Positions 42,210 through 50,703 of a DNA stretch of 64,000 nt are shown here, piece by piece (the stretch's first letter is position 1; each line of letters begins with the position of its first letter). Made by a program: the position numbers and the translations under genes. Location: the NCBI GenBank assembly GCA_017882455.1, contig JADGPL010000007.1:62001-126000 (forward strand). The letters run 5' to 3'. This stretch comes from Solirubrobacteraceae bacterium. GTDB lineage: Bacteria; Actinomycetota; Thermoleophilia; Solirubrobacterales; Solirubrobacteraceae. The notes under the pieces are model-generated. The model saw only the letters and a list, made by a program, of their open reading frames with translations. It searched no databases and was not told where the DNA came from.

Positions 42210-43388
42210 TCAGCGGCGGCGCAGACCGAGAATCGACAGCAGGAAGGAGGAGAAGAAGATCTGGATGCCCACGATCATCAGCGACGCCGCCACCATCGCC
42301 AGGCGTTCGTCTGAGAGCGAGCCGAATCCGTGCGAGATCCACGTCACCACGATCACCACCGCCATCACCACCCCCACGAGCAGGAAGGCTCCGCCGAGCA
42401 GCAGCCCGTGCTCGAGGCGAAAGCGCGAGCGCATGCGGTCGAACCACGGATCCTTCTCGCCCATGAAGTAGGTGCCGTAGGCATGGGCGCACAGGCCGAG
42501 CGCCAGGATCTGGGTTCCGACGATCATCAGCAGCGAGCCGCCGATCAGCGTGTGCAGCCCCCAGTCGCGTCCGAAGAAGTTGACCCCGGCGCCCACCACC
42601 ACCACGATCAGGGTGCCAACCCCGGCTAGCGCGGCTCCCGGGACGATGAACAGGTGGTTGGGGCTGTGGACGAGCAGGAAGCGAAGATGCCGCCAACCGT
42701 CGCGGAAGCTCGAGAGCTTGCTCTCGCCGCCGCGCGGGTGGTATTCGATCGGGAACTCGGCGATCTTGAGGTTCTCCTTGGAGGCCCTGATGACCATCTC
42801 GGAGGCGAACTCCATCCCGGTCGTGCGCAGGTCCAGGCGGGGGAGGACCTCGCGCCGCAGCGCGCGCATGCCGCAGTGGGCGTCCTTGATGCCTGTCCTG
42901 AAGAAGAGGTTGAGCAGGCCCGTGAGGATCGGGTTGCCCACGTAGCGGTGAAGCCAAGGCATGGCACCGGGCTGGATGTTGTCCATGCGATCCCCGATCA
43001 CCATCTCCGCGCCCTCCTCGAGCGCCGCCACGAAGCGGGGGATGTCGTTGAAGTCGTAGGTCAGATCGGCGTCGGCCATCACGATGTAGCGACCGCTGGA
43101 GGCCGCGAAGCCGGCGAGGTAGGCGCTGCCGTAGCCGCGCCTGCGCTCCACGATCACGCGCGCGCCGGCCTGCTCGGCCAGCCGCGCCGAGTCGTCCTCT
43201 GAATCGTTGTCGGCGACGACCACCTCGCCGGCCACGCCCATCCGCTCGAGGGCTCCGAGCGCCGCGGTCACGCAGCGCTCGATGTTCTCGGCCTCGTTGA
43301 GGCAGGGGATCACGACCGACACCAGCGGTGCCTTCGCGCCCTGCGGCTCGAGCGCTTGAGGGGAGCTTGTATGGGCGAGTGTGCTCAT
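42210..43388 (-). CDS. Polyprenyl-phosphate glycosyltransferase with C-terminal membrane anchor (GtrB/DPM-like)
   Basis: 392 residues. GT2 domain (~22-260): VVIPCLNEAENIERCV, VADNDSEDDS, GYGSAYLAGF and VMADADLTYDF (DXD). The last ~140 residues hold four hydrophobic helices, with HGFG and MGEKDPWF in the loops, like GtrB/ArnC-type enzymes. The reaction is transfer of a hexose from a nucleotide to polyprenyl phosphate. First gene of the leftward operon that includes the NRPS. Its 5' region (43389-43513) is shared with the divergent GT4 gene. Confidence 0.86.
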   Translation of the reverse strand: MSTLAHTSSPQALEPQGAKAPLVSVVIPCLNEAENIERCVTAALGALERMGVAGEVVVADNDSEDDSARLAEQAGARVIVERRRGYGSAYLAGFAASSGRYIVMADADLTYDFNDIPRFVAALEEGAEMVIGDRMDNIQPGAMPWLHRYVGNPILTGLLNLFFRTGIKDAHCGMRALRREVLPRLDLRTTGMEFASEMVIRASKENLKIAEFPIEYHPRGGESKLSSFRDGWRHLRFLLVHSPNHLFIVPGAALAGVGTLIVVVVGAGVNFFGRDWGLHTLIGGSLLMIVGTQILALGLCAHAYGTYFMGEKDPWFDRMRSRFRLEHGLLLGGAFLLVGVVMAVVIVVTWISHGFGSLSDERLAMVAASLMIVGIQIFFSSFLLSILGLRRR

Positions 43389-43441
43389 CGGCTGAGACCC
43401 GGCGCGGCGTGCGGTTCCGCCAGGGGACGGAGGATCACCCG

Positions 43442-43449
43442 GTTATAAC
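43442..43449. promoter_or_regulatory. GTTATAAC palindrome, candidate bidirectional -10 region
   Basis: This perfect 8-base AT-rich palindrome stands out in otherwise GC-rich DNA. It lies 54 bases before the ATG of the leftward NRPS/GT operon (43388) and 65 bases before the ATG of the rightward GT4 (43514). Read on either strand it contains TATAAC, close to a sigma-70-type -10 hexamer. I see no convincing -35 partner, so it is only a candidate. Confidence 0.35.
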
Positions 43450-43513
43450 GCCCCGAAGGGCGGAAAGTGTCGTGCACGCGGGCGGCGCACCGGCGAGATG
43501 AGATGCTAGCGGT

Positions 43514-44695
43514 ATGCGCATCTGCGTCATCTATGACTGCCTCTACCCCTACACGGTCGGGGGCGGCGAGCGCTGGTATCGCAATCTCGCCGAGCGGCTC
43601 GCGGCGGACGGACACGAGGTCACCTATCTGACCCTGCGCCAGTGGAAGCGCGGGGAGCGCCTGGACCTCGATCCGCGCGTGCGGGTGGTGACGGCCGGGC
43701 CGCGCATGGCCCTGTACACGGCGAGCGGACGCCGGCGCATCCTGCCTCCGCTGGCGTTCGGCGTCGGCGTGCTCGCCCACCTGTTGCGCCACGGTCGCCG
43801 CTATGACGTCGTGCACTGCTGTGCCTTTCCGTACTTCTCGCTGCTGGCGGCGGCGCTGCTGCGGCCCGTGATGGGCTTCGGCCTGGTCGTGGACTGGTTC
43901 GAGGTGTGGAGCCGCTCCTACTGGCTCGACTACCTGGGCGGCCCCGGCGGACGAGTGGGAGCGCTCGTGCAGCACCTCTGCGCGCTCGTGCCCCAGCGCG
44001 CCTTCTGCTTCTCAGAGCTTCACGCCGCGCGCCTGCGCGAGGAGGGGCTGCGCGGGCCGGTGACGGTGTTGCGCGGGCTCTATCGCGGAGACACCGACCC
44101 CGCCACCCGCCCCGCTGCACCCCCCGAGTCCGAGGCGGAGCGCGGGGACGGGCCACTGGTGCTGTTCGCCGGACGCATGATCGCCGAGAAGCAGGCGCCG
44201 CTCGGGGTCGCGGCGATCGCGCTGGCCGCCCAGAGGGTCGAGGGCCTGCGCGGGGAGCTCCTCGGGGACGGGCCCGAGCGCGCCGCGGTCCAGCGGGCGA
44301 TCGTCGAGCACGGGCTCGGCGAGAGCGTGCGCGCTCCCGGCTTCGCCGATGGGGAGAGAGTCGACGCCGAGATGCGCCGCGCGATGTGCATGCTGCTGCC
44401 CTCACGCCGGGAGGGCTACGGAATGGTCGTGGTCGAGGCCTCCGCGCGCGGGACGCCGAGCGTGGTGGTGGCCGGGGAGGACAACGCGGCCACGGAGCTG
44501 ATCGAGGAGGGCGTCAACGGCACGATCGCCGAGCGCTCCGACGCACAGTCCGTGGCCGACGCGATCGTGCGTGTATACGCGGGCGGGCCCGCCCTGCGAG
44601 AGAGCACAGCGCGCTGGTTCGAGCAGAACGCCGAGCGCCTGTCCCTGGAGTCCTCGCTGGAGACGGTGCTGGAGAGCTACAGCGCGCGGGCATAG
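43514..44695 (+). CDS. Glycosyltransferase family 4
   Basis: 393 residues from ATG 43514. GT-B enzyme: RICVIYDCLYPYTVGGGERWYRNLAE at the start, with the glycine-rich loop; GRMIAEKQAPLGVAAIALA in the linker; and LPSRREGYGMVVVEASARG as the EX7E motif. VVDWFEVWSRSYW is typical for a small group of GT4s in polysaccharide clusters. It ends inside the opposing GT4 gene: the last 19 bases (44677-44695) overlap, tail to tail. No partner gene follows on the same strand. Confidence 0.86.
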   Translation: MRICVIYDCLYPYTVGGGERWYRNLAERLAADGHEVTYLTLRQWKRGERLDLDPRVRVVTAGPRMALYTASGRRRILPPLAFGVGVLAHLLRHGRRYDVVHCCAFPYFSLLAAALLRPVMGFGLVVDWFEVWSRSYWLDYLGGPGGRVGALVQHLCALVPQRAFCFSELHAARLREEGLRGPVTVLRGLYRGDTDPATRPAAPPESEAERGDGPLVLFAGRMIAEKQAPLGVAAIALAAQRVEGLRGELLGDGPERAAVQRAIVEHGLGESVRAPGFADGERVDAEMRRAMCMLLPSRREGYGMVVVEASARGTPSVVVAGEDNAATELIEEGVNGTIAERSDAQSVADAIVRVYAGGPALRESTARWFEQNAERLSLESSLETVLESYSARA

Positions 44696-45816
44696 CTCTC
44701 GAGCGTGAGTCGCGCGGTGCGCTCCCACGTGAACAGCTGAGCGCGGGCGCGGCCGAGCGCCCGCAGCCGCCCCTGCAGCTCCCTGTCCTTCAGGAGCCGT
44801 TCGAGCGCCGCCGCGATCTGGGACTGATCGCGCGGGTCGAACATGAGTGCCGCCTTGCCGGCGACCTCGGGCAGCGAGGAGGCGTCGGAGCAGGCGACGG
44901 GCACGCCGCGGGCCATGGCCTCGAGCACGGGCAGCCCGAAGCCCTCGTAGAGCGACGGGAACACGAAGGCCTCGGCGACCGCCCACAGGCCCTCGAGCTC
45001 CTCGCTCGAGACCCAGCCGCACAGGCGCACGTCCGCGGCCACGCCGGCCCGCTCGATGCGCGCGCGCAACTCGCTCTCGTGCCAGGTGGCGTATCCGGGG
45101 AGCACGAGCAGCGGGCGCTCTCCGGCGGGGATGCGGGCAAGCGCTCCGATCAGGGCGGCGATGTTCTTGTGCGGGCGCTTGGCGGAGAGGCTGAGCAGCA
45201 CGCGCCGCTCGCCGAGGTCGAAGCGCGAGCGCAGCTCACGCTCGCCCAGGGGCGCCGCGCGCTGCACGGCCCCCACGCCGAGCGGCACCACGTCGATGCG
45301 ATCGGAGGGGATGCCGAGGAGGCTCACGAGGTCGTCGCGGGTGCTGCCCGAGTCGGCGATCACCCGCTCGGAGCGACGGGCCGCGAGCGGCACGAGCACC
45401 CTCATGCCCTTCTCCCGGATCCCGGGGTGGGCCTCGGGAAAGTGCGCGTAGATGAGATCGTGGACGGTCGTCACGCGTGTGAACGGCCCCCACAGCGGCG
45501 CCGTGCTGGCCATGCTGTGAAGCAGCTGCACGCGCGCGCGAGCGGCCAGCGCCGGCAGCAGGCTCTGCTCGCCGAGCACCCACTGCACCCTGCTGCGTGC
45601 GTTGACCGGCACCGTCACCGCGGGGATCGTCTCCCCCCATGGGCCGTCGCCCGCCGCGGCCGCCTCGCGGTTGATGAAGGCCGTGAAGCGCATGCCCGCC
45701 GGCGCCGCCGCGAGCAGCGCCGGGATCAGCTCGCGCGCCACCACCTCCATGCCGCCCGTCTCGCCGGGAACGAGGAAGATCAGGTTCAGGCCGATATGAG
45801 GCTGAGGCGCGCCCAA
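44677..45816 (-). CDS. Glycosyltransferase family 4
   Basis: 379 residues from a TTG at 45816; no upstream ribosome site stands out on that strand, but no later start keeps the first beta strand (GLNLIFLVPGETGGMEVV). It closely parallels the GT4 at 3879-5060 (same opening, TTVHDLIYAHFP, KRPHKNIAALIGAL), so the two are probably paralogues. The donor domain has FPSLYEGFGLPVLEAMA with the EX7E residues. Mannose transfer from GDP-mannose is common in this branch, though not shown here. Its 3' end overlaps the opposing gene; its 5' end is divergent from the GT2 at 45902 with 85 bases between. Confidence 0.85.
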   Translation of the reverse strand: MGAPQPHIGLNLIFLVPGETGGMEVVARELIPALLAAAPAGMRFTAFINREAAAAGDGPWGETIPAVTVPVNARSRVQWVLGEQSLLPALAARARVQLLHSMASTAPLWGPFTRVTTVHDLIYAHFPEAHPGIREKGMRVLVPLAARRSERVIADSGSTRDDLVSLLGIPSDRIDVVPLGVGAVQRAAPLGERELRSRFDLGERRVLLSLSAKRPHKNIAALIGALARIPAGERPLLVLPGYATWHESELRARIERAGVAADVRLCGWVSSEELEGLWAVAEAFVFPSLYEGFGLPVLEAMARGVPVACSDASSLPEVAGKAALMFDPRDQSQIAAALERLLKDRELQGRLRALGRARAQLFTWERTARLTLESYARAL

Positions 45817-45901
45817 GGAGGCGAAAGGCTAGTGCCATCCGCAGAGGCACACGGCGCCCGGAGCCCTGAGGCGGCCATGGCGGCCAATACGATGGGGCGT
45901 C

Positions 45902-46858
45902 ATGCCTCCCTCGATCGACGTGGTGATCGTCGCCTACGGCCGGTACGAGCTCACCGACAGCTGCCTGCGCCACCTGCGCGGGCAGAGCGTCGAGCACCGC
46001 GTGATCGTCGTGGACAACGGCTCCACCGACGACACACGCGCGCGCCTCGCCTCCGAGTGGCCGGAGGTCCATGTGGAGAGCTTCGATCGCAACCGCGGCT
46101 TCGCCGAGGCGTGCAACCGCGGGGTCGCGGCCGGCTCGGGTGAGATCGTGGTGCTGCTCAACAACGACGTGGACGTGCGGCCGGACTTCCTCGAGCGGCT
46201 CGTGGCGCCGCTGGAGAGCGACCCCGCGATCGGCTCGGTGGCGGCGCTGATGCTGCAGCCGGGCGAGCGCTTCATCGACAGCGCCGGCCTCGTCGCCGAC
46301 GCGGTGCTGGCCTGCTTTCCGCGCCTGCAGGGACAGGAGGTCGGACTGGCCCGCTCGGAGCGGCCGGTTCTCTTGGGTCCGGCGGGGACGGCCGCGGCCT
46401 ACCGCCGCTCGGCCTGGGAGCAGGTCGGTGGCCTCGACGAGGCGATCTTCGCCTACATGGAGGACTTCGAGCTGGCCGTGCGGCTGCGGGCCGCCGGCTG
46501 GAAGACGATCCTGGCCAGCGACGCCGTGGGCGTGCACCTCGGCTCGGCCACCCATGGACACCGCTCGGCCTGGCAGCGCCGCCACGGCGGCTTCGGACGC
46601 GGCTACATGCTGCGCCGCTACGGCCTGCTGCGAGGGCACAGCGCTCCCCGGGCGCTCGCCACGGAGAGCGTGGTGGTGCTCGCGGACCTCCTCGTCTCCC
46701 GCGACCTCGCGGCCCTGCGCGGCCGAGTGTCCGGATGGCGGGCCGGTGGGAGCGCTCCGCGCCGAGCGCAGCCACCGCACGAGGCCGTGGACCGCTCGAT
46801 CGGCTTCCGCGACTCGCTGGCGATGAGGCGGGGGGTGTATGGTCGCCGTGCCGCCTGA
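45902..46858 (+). CDS. Glycosyltransferase family 2 (rhamnosyltransferase/WbbL-like)
   Basis: 318 residues. GT2 motifs: DVVIVAYGRYELTDSCL, VVDNGSTDDTR, RNRGFAEACNRG, LLNNDVDVRPDF and FAYMEDFELAVRLRAAGW. The tail is basic with VSGWRAGGSAPRRA. WbbL-like enzymes transfer rhamnose in other actinobacteria, but donor choice cannot be read here. The last 20 bases overlap the start of the next GT4, so both are likely co-translated. Confidence 0.85.
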   Translation: MPPSIDVVIVAYGRYELTDSCLRHLRGQSVEHRVIVVDNGSTDDTRARLASEWPEVHVESFDRNRGFAEACNRGVAAGSGEIVVLLNNDVDVRPDFLERLVAPLESDPAIGSVAALMLQPGERFIDSAGLVADAVLACFPRLQGQEVGLARSERPVLLGPAGTAAAYRRSAWEQVGGLDEAIFAYMEDFELAVRLRAAGWKTILASDAVGVHLGSATHGHRSAWQRRHGGFGRGYMLRRYGLLRGHSAPRALATESVVVLADLLVSRDLAALRGRVSGWRAGGSAPRRAQPPHEAVDRSIGFRDSLAMRRGVYGRRAA

Positions 46859-48224
46859 CCCCGGGACCGCCGCCGCGCGGCCTGACCCCAAGGCCGCCGG
46901 CTTGCCGCAGGGCGCGAGCGCCCGCCCGCGATTGCTGTTCATCTGCGCGGACCCCGTCGGCGAGCAGATGGCCGGGCTGGGGATCCGCTGCTGGGAGCTC
47001 GCGCGTGCGCTCAGTGCCCACGCCGCGGTCACGGTCGCTCACGGCGGCAGCGAGGAGGGAGAGCGCGAGGGCGTGCGCACGATCGCCTTCCGCCCGCACG
47101 CACCGGACGCGCTGAGGGAGCCGATCGCACGAGCGGACGTCGTGATCGCGCATCCGCAGTGGCCGCTCGTGGACCGCTGGCTGCGGCGCTCGACGGCGCG
47201 GGTGATCGTCGACCTCTACTGCCCCGAGACGCTCGAGACGCTCGAGCTGCTCGCGGGCGGGCGGGCGCTCGAGCGCCGCCAGCACACCGCCACGACGCTC
47301 GACCGGCTGCACGCGGCCCTGCGCACGGGGCACAACTTCATCTGCGCCAGCGAGACCCAGCGCGACCTGTGGCTGGGAGCGATGCTCGCGCTGCGGATGA
47401 TCGGCCCGGGGCTCTACGACCGCGATCCCAGCCTGCGTGAGGTCATCGACCTCGTCCCCTTCGGCCTGCCCGAGACCCCACCGGGGGCGGCCCCCGAGGC
47501 GGCCGGGCGGGGTCCACGCGAGGCGATTGCGGCGCTCGAGCCGGACAGCGAGATCGTGCTCTGGAACGGCGGCATCTGGAGCTGGCTGGACGCCGAGAGC
47601 GCGATCCGCGCCGCCGCCGCCCTGGCCGAGCGCAGGCCGAAGGCGCGGCTGGTGTTCATGGGCGTGGCCGCCGAGCATCCCGCGGGCGCCGCCGCGGCGG
47701 AGGCCGCTCGGCGCCTGGCGGGCGAGCTCGGCGTGCTCGACACGGTCGTCCACTTCCACGACTGGATCCCCTACGCCGAGCGCGGTGCATGGCTGACGCA
47801 GGCCGCGTGCGCGATCTCGGCGGCGGGCGAGCACCTGGAGACGCGCTTCGCCTACCGCACGCGCCTGCTCGACTGCTTCTGGGCGGGGCTGCCCGTGGTG
47901 TGCACGAGCGGCGACGATCTGGCCGAGCGCGTCGAGCGCGAGGAGCTGGGCGCGGTGGCAGCGCCCGGAGACGTCGAGGGTCTCGCAGCGGCGCTCGAGC
48001 GCGTGCTGGAGCGCGGACGCGAGCCCTACGCGCCGGCATTGCGGGCGGCCGCCGCGCGACAGACCTGGCCGCTGGTGGCCCAGCCGATCATCCGCTGGAT
48101 CTCCCAGCCCACGCCGCCCGACCGTCCTGGCGACGGACCCGAAGTCCTGCGCGCGCCGCTCGCGCAACGGCTGCGCGAAGGCGCGTACCTGGCGGGAGGA
48201 CGGGCGTTGCTGGCGCGGCGTTAG
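46839..48224 (+). CDS. Glycosyltransferase family 4
   Basis: 461 residues from ATG 46839, inside the end of the previous gene. GT-B architecture: LLFICADPVGEQMAGLGIRCWELA starts the N-terminal domain; VIVDLYCPETLETLEL, ASETQRDLWLGAM and DLVPFGLPETPP sit around the hinge; the donor domain begins with VLWNGGIWSWLDAESAIRAAA. The region after HDWIPYAERGAWL lacks a clean EGFG loop; AISAAGEHLETRFAYRTRLLD takes its place, a known variant in actinobacterial surface-glycan GTs. It ends eight bases before the vapC stop on the other strand. Confidence 0.83.
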   Translation: MVAVPPDPGTAAARPDPKAAGLPQGASARPRLLFICADPVGEQMAGLGIRCWELARALSAHAAVTVAHGGSEEGEREGVRTIAFRPHAPDALREPIARADVVIAHPQWPLVDRWLRRSTARVIVDLYCPETLETLELLAGGRALERRQHTATTLDRLHAALRTGHNFICASETQRDLWLGAMLALRMIGPGLYDRDPSLREVIDLVPFGLPETPPGAAPEAAGRGPREAIAALEPDSEIVLWNGGIWSWLDAESAIRAAAALAERRPKARLVFMGVAAEHPAGAAAAEAARRLAGELGVLDTVVHFHDWIPYAERGAWLTQAACAISAAGEHLETRFAYRTRLLDCFWAGLPVVCTSGDDLAERVEREELGAVAAPGDVEGLAAALERVLERGREPYAPALRAAAARQTWPLVAQPIIRWISQPTPPDRPGDGPEVLRAPLAQRLREGAYLAGGRALLARR

Positions 48225-48231
48225 ACGGCCG

Positions 48232-48648
48232 TCAGGCATCCGCAGGCAGCAGGCGAAGAGGCTTCCCGCCTGCTTGAAGAACGCGGAAGTGCCGCTCGTC
48301 GAGGGTGAGGACGTCTCGCACTCTGTGGCGCTCGGCAAGAACCACGATCGATGCGTCGGCGAGACTGATCCCAAGGTCGGCGTGGCGCTTGACGATCGTC
48401 AGCGCTCGGCCAACATCGGCGCCTGTCATCGGCTCGAGCACATAGGCGCCGCGTTGCACCTCTTCAAGGAGGCTGGCACGGGCCGCCTCTCCGACGCGTG
48501 TAGCGAGGAGATAGTCCAGCTCTGCCAGAACAAACGGCGAGATCAGCATCGGGGGCCGTGCGGCCTGAAGGCTCGCGGTGGCCTCCCCATGCGCACGCTG
48601 CCCTGCGTCGATGGCCGCGAGCAGGCCGCTTGTATCGAGCAGGATCAC
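48232..48648 (-). CDS. vapC: PIN-domain ribonuclease toxin (VapC)
   Basis: 138 residues, a standard VapC: MILLDTSGLLAAID (D5), SPFVLAELDYLLATRVG (E43), GISLADASIVVLAERH (D98) and LTLDERHFRVL (D117) supply the four metal-binding acids. It should cleave RNA when released from its antitoxin. No separate vapB gene is visible: its ATG overlaps the TGA of the GT2 gene upstream (ATGA, 48645-48648), and the C-terminal tail of that GT2 looks like an antitoxin tail (see the next entry). Base composition across this gene looks less GC-rich than in the neighbouring GTs, in keeping with recent arrival. Confidence 0.88.
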   Translation of the reverse strand: MILLDTSGLLAAIDAGQRAHGEATASLQAARPPMLISPFVLAELDYLLATRVGEAARASLLEEVQRGAYVLEPMTGADVGRALTIVKRHADLGISLADASIVVLAERHRVRDVLTLDERHFRVLQAGGKPLRLLPADA

Positions 48649-49715
48649 TCGCCGAAGCCGCTGGCAAGCTCCTCATCCACCCGTTCCGCGAGAGTCGCAT
48701 CACCGCTGTCGAACAGTGGCAGCCGTGGCCCAGGCGCGATCGCCGGCGGCTTCCTGCCGAGCACCAGAGCCATCCCGCCAGCTCTGACCGCCCGCCACGC
48801 GCTCGCCTCCTCGGGGCGCGAGCGGCCGAACAGCACGATCCGCGGCAGGCTCACGGCGATCGCGGCGAGACCGAGCAGGACACGCTGAGCCCACGTGAAG
48901 TGGGCGTCGGCGTAGTGGAGGATCCCGTGGTGGATCGAGCGGATGCGCTGGCTCTTTCCCCAGCGGCCGAACGTCCCGCCGCCGAGGTGGCGGAAGACGG
49001 CCTGAGGTACGTAGAGGATCTGCCCGCGCGAGCGCAGGCGCAGCAGCAGGTCCGAGTCCTCGAACCAGAACCAGAAGCGCTCGTCGAAGCCGCCCACGGC
49101 CTCCAGGGCGCCGCGCGTGACCATCAGCGCCGCAGCCGCCGGCTGGGCCTCCACCGTGCTCACGTGCTCTTCGTCGATGTGCGCGCCGTGGTAGCGGCGG
49201 GTGACTGGGTTGCCCGGCCACAGCTCCTCGATCCCGAACAGGATCACCAGGAAGTTGGCCAGCGTGGGGAACGGCCTGGGGCGATAACCGCTCTGGGTCT
49301 CGAGCGTGTCCGGGTCGACCAGGCGACCGCCCGCGGCCACCGCGTCCGGGTGCTCGCGCAGGGCGTCGATCAGCCCCTCGATCGCACCTGGAACCACGAG
49401 GATGTCGGAGTTGAGCAGCAGGACGTAGGGAGCCCTTCCGAGCGCCAGGCCGCGGTTGTTGGCCGCGGCGAACCCGTGCGGCGAGTCGAGCGGGACGACC
49501 GTGGTGCGCCCGGCGAGCTCCTCGCGGCCCGCTCCCGCCTCCGGGTCGAAGGCGTTGTCGACGACCACGATCTGGGCCACAGCAGGGACCGCCAGCTCGG
49601 CCACGCACGCAAGCGTCATCTCGGCCATGTCCGCAGAGACGATCACGACGTCCACGAGCCCCTCGCCGCTCGCCCCCGTGCTCGCCTCCGCGACAGGTAG
49701 CTTGTCCGCTTCCAT
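48645..49715 (-). CDS. Glycosyltransferase family 2 with a possible antitoxin-like C-terminal tail
   Basis: 356 residues from ATG 49715. Residues ~20-280 are GT2 of the rhamnosyltransferase kind: VDVVIVSADMAEMTLACV, VVDNAFDPEAG, HGFAAANNRGLALG, LLLNSDILVV and FWFWFEDSDLLLRLRS. A helical region follows, then the last ~25 residues, PLFDSGDATLAERVDEELA and GFGE, which do not resemble a GT end; their acidic, amphipathic pattern recalls the toxin-binding tails of VapB-type antitoxins. The stop overlaps the vapC start. The tail may be the remains of an antitoxin whose N-terminal DNA-binding half was replaced by the GT, or a coincidence. Its start shares CATG with the divergent GT2 at 49714. Confidence 0.8.
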   Translation of the reverse strand: MEADKLPVAEASTGASGEGLVDVVIVSADMAEMTLACVAELAVPAVAQIVVVDNAFDPEAGAGREELAGRTTVVPLDSPHGFAAANNRGLALGRAPYVLLLNSDILVVPGAIEGLIDALREHPDAVAAGGRLVDPDTLETQSGYRPRPFPTLANFLVILFGIEELWPGNPVTRRYHGAHIDEEHVSTVEAQPAAAALMVTRGALEAVGGFDERFWFWFEDSDLLLRLRSRGQILYVPQAVFRHLGGGTFGRWGKSQRIRSIHHGILHYADAHFTWAQRVLLGLAAIAVSLPRIVLFGRSRPEEASAWRAVRAGGMALVLGRKPPAIAPGPRLPLFDSGDATLAERVDEELASGFGE

Positions 49716-50703
49716 GAGCGCATCATTGCCGAGCAGAGCCGAGGGGGCGGTCCCACAACTCACGGTCGCCGTGCTGAGCTACGACGGGCGCCACCTGCTC
49801 GAGGTGATCCTGCCGTCGCTCGCGGGCCAGCGCTTCAGGGACTTCGAGGTGGTGGTGGTGGACAACGGCTCGCGCGACGACACGGTCTCGTGGCTGGGCG
49901 AGAGCTGGCCGCAGGCGCAGGTCATCTCGCTGCCCGAGAACGTGGGCGTGACGGCGGCGCTGAACGTGTGCGCACACGCGGGGCAGGGCGAGCTGGTGGC
50001 GCTGTTCAACAACGACATGGAGCTCGAGCCCGACTGCCTGGGAGAGCTCGTGGCCGCGCTCGAGGAGCACCCGGAGGCCGGCTGGGCGGCGGCCAAGCTC
50101 AGGGACTTCGAGCAGCGCGAGCTGCTCGACGGGGCCGGCGACGTGTTCACATGGGCCGCCACCGGTGGACGGCGCGGGCATGGGGAACGCGACCGCGGCC
50201 AGTACGACACGCCCGGGGAGATCTTCGGCGCCTGCGGCGGGGCGGCGCTCTACCGCCGCAGCGTGCTGCGCCTGGTGGGCGACTTCGACGAGGACTTCTT
50301 CGCCTTCTACGAGGACGTCGACTGGAACCTGCGCGCGCAGCTGGCCGGCTTTAGCTGCCGCTACGTGCCCACCGCGGTGGCCTACCACATGGGCAGCGCC
50401 ACGATCGGGCGCGGCCTGTCGGACTTCACGCGCTACCACCTGTGGCGCAACACGCTGTGGATCATCGCCAAGGACCTTCCCGCCGCAGCGCTGGTGCGCC
50501 ACGCCCCGCGGCTCGCGCTCGGCCAGCTCGTCAACCTGGCGGTGGCGCTGCGCGATCGCAAGCTGGAGATCTGGCTGCGCGCGTGGCGCGACGCTCTCGC
50601 CGGGCTGCCACAGGTGCTGCGAAAGCGCCGCCGGGTGCAGGAGCGCAGGCGCGTGACGCTGGCTGCGCTCGAGGCCGTGGTGGGGCCCGACCGCGGCCCC
50701 TAG
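49714..50703 (+). CDS. Glycosyltransferase family 2 (rhamnosyltransferase/WbbL-like)
   Basis: 329 residues from ATG 49714; a TTG at 49726 would move the start away from the divergent gene. Motifs: LTVAVLSYDGRHLLEVIL, VVDNGSRDDTVSWL, ENVGVTAALNVCA, LFNNDMELEPDCL and FAFYEDVDWNLRAQLAG. YHMGSATIGRGLSDF is common in this GT2 branch. The C-terminal helices are strongly basic (LRKRRRVQERRRV), possibly membrane-associating. It converges on the flippase gene with a 4-base CTAG overlap. Confidence 0.85.
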   Translation: MSASLPSRAEGAVPQLTVAVLSYDGRHLLEVILPSLAGQRFRDFEVVVVDNGSRDDTVSWLGESWPQAQVISLPENVGVTAALNVCAHAGQGELVALFNNDMELEPDCLGELVAALEEHPEAGWAAAKLRDFEQRELLDGAGDVFTWAATGGRRGHGERDRGQYDTPGEIFGACGGAALYRRSVLRLVGDFDEDFFAFYEDVDWNLRAQLAGFSCRYVPTAVAYHMGSATIGRGLSDFTRYHLWRNTLWIIAKDLPAAALVRHAPRLALGQLVNLAVALRDRKLEIWLRAWRDALAGLPQVLRKRRRVQERRRVTLAALEAVVGPDRGP

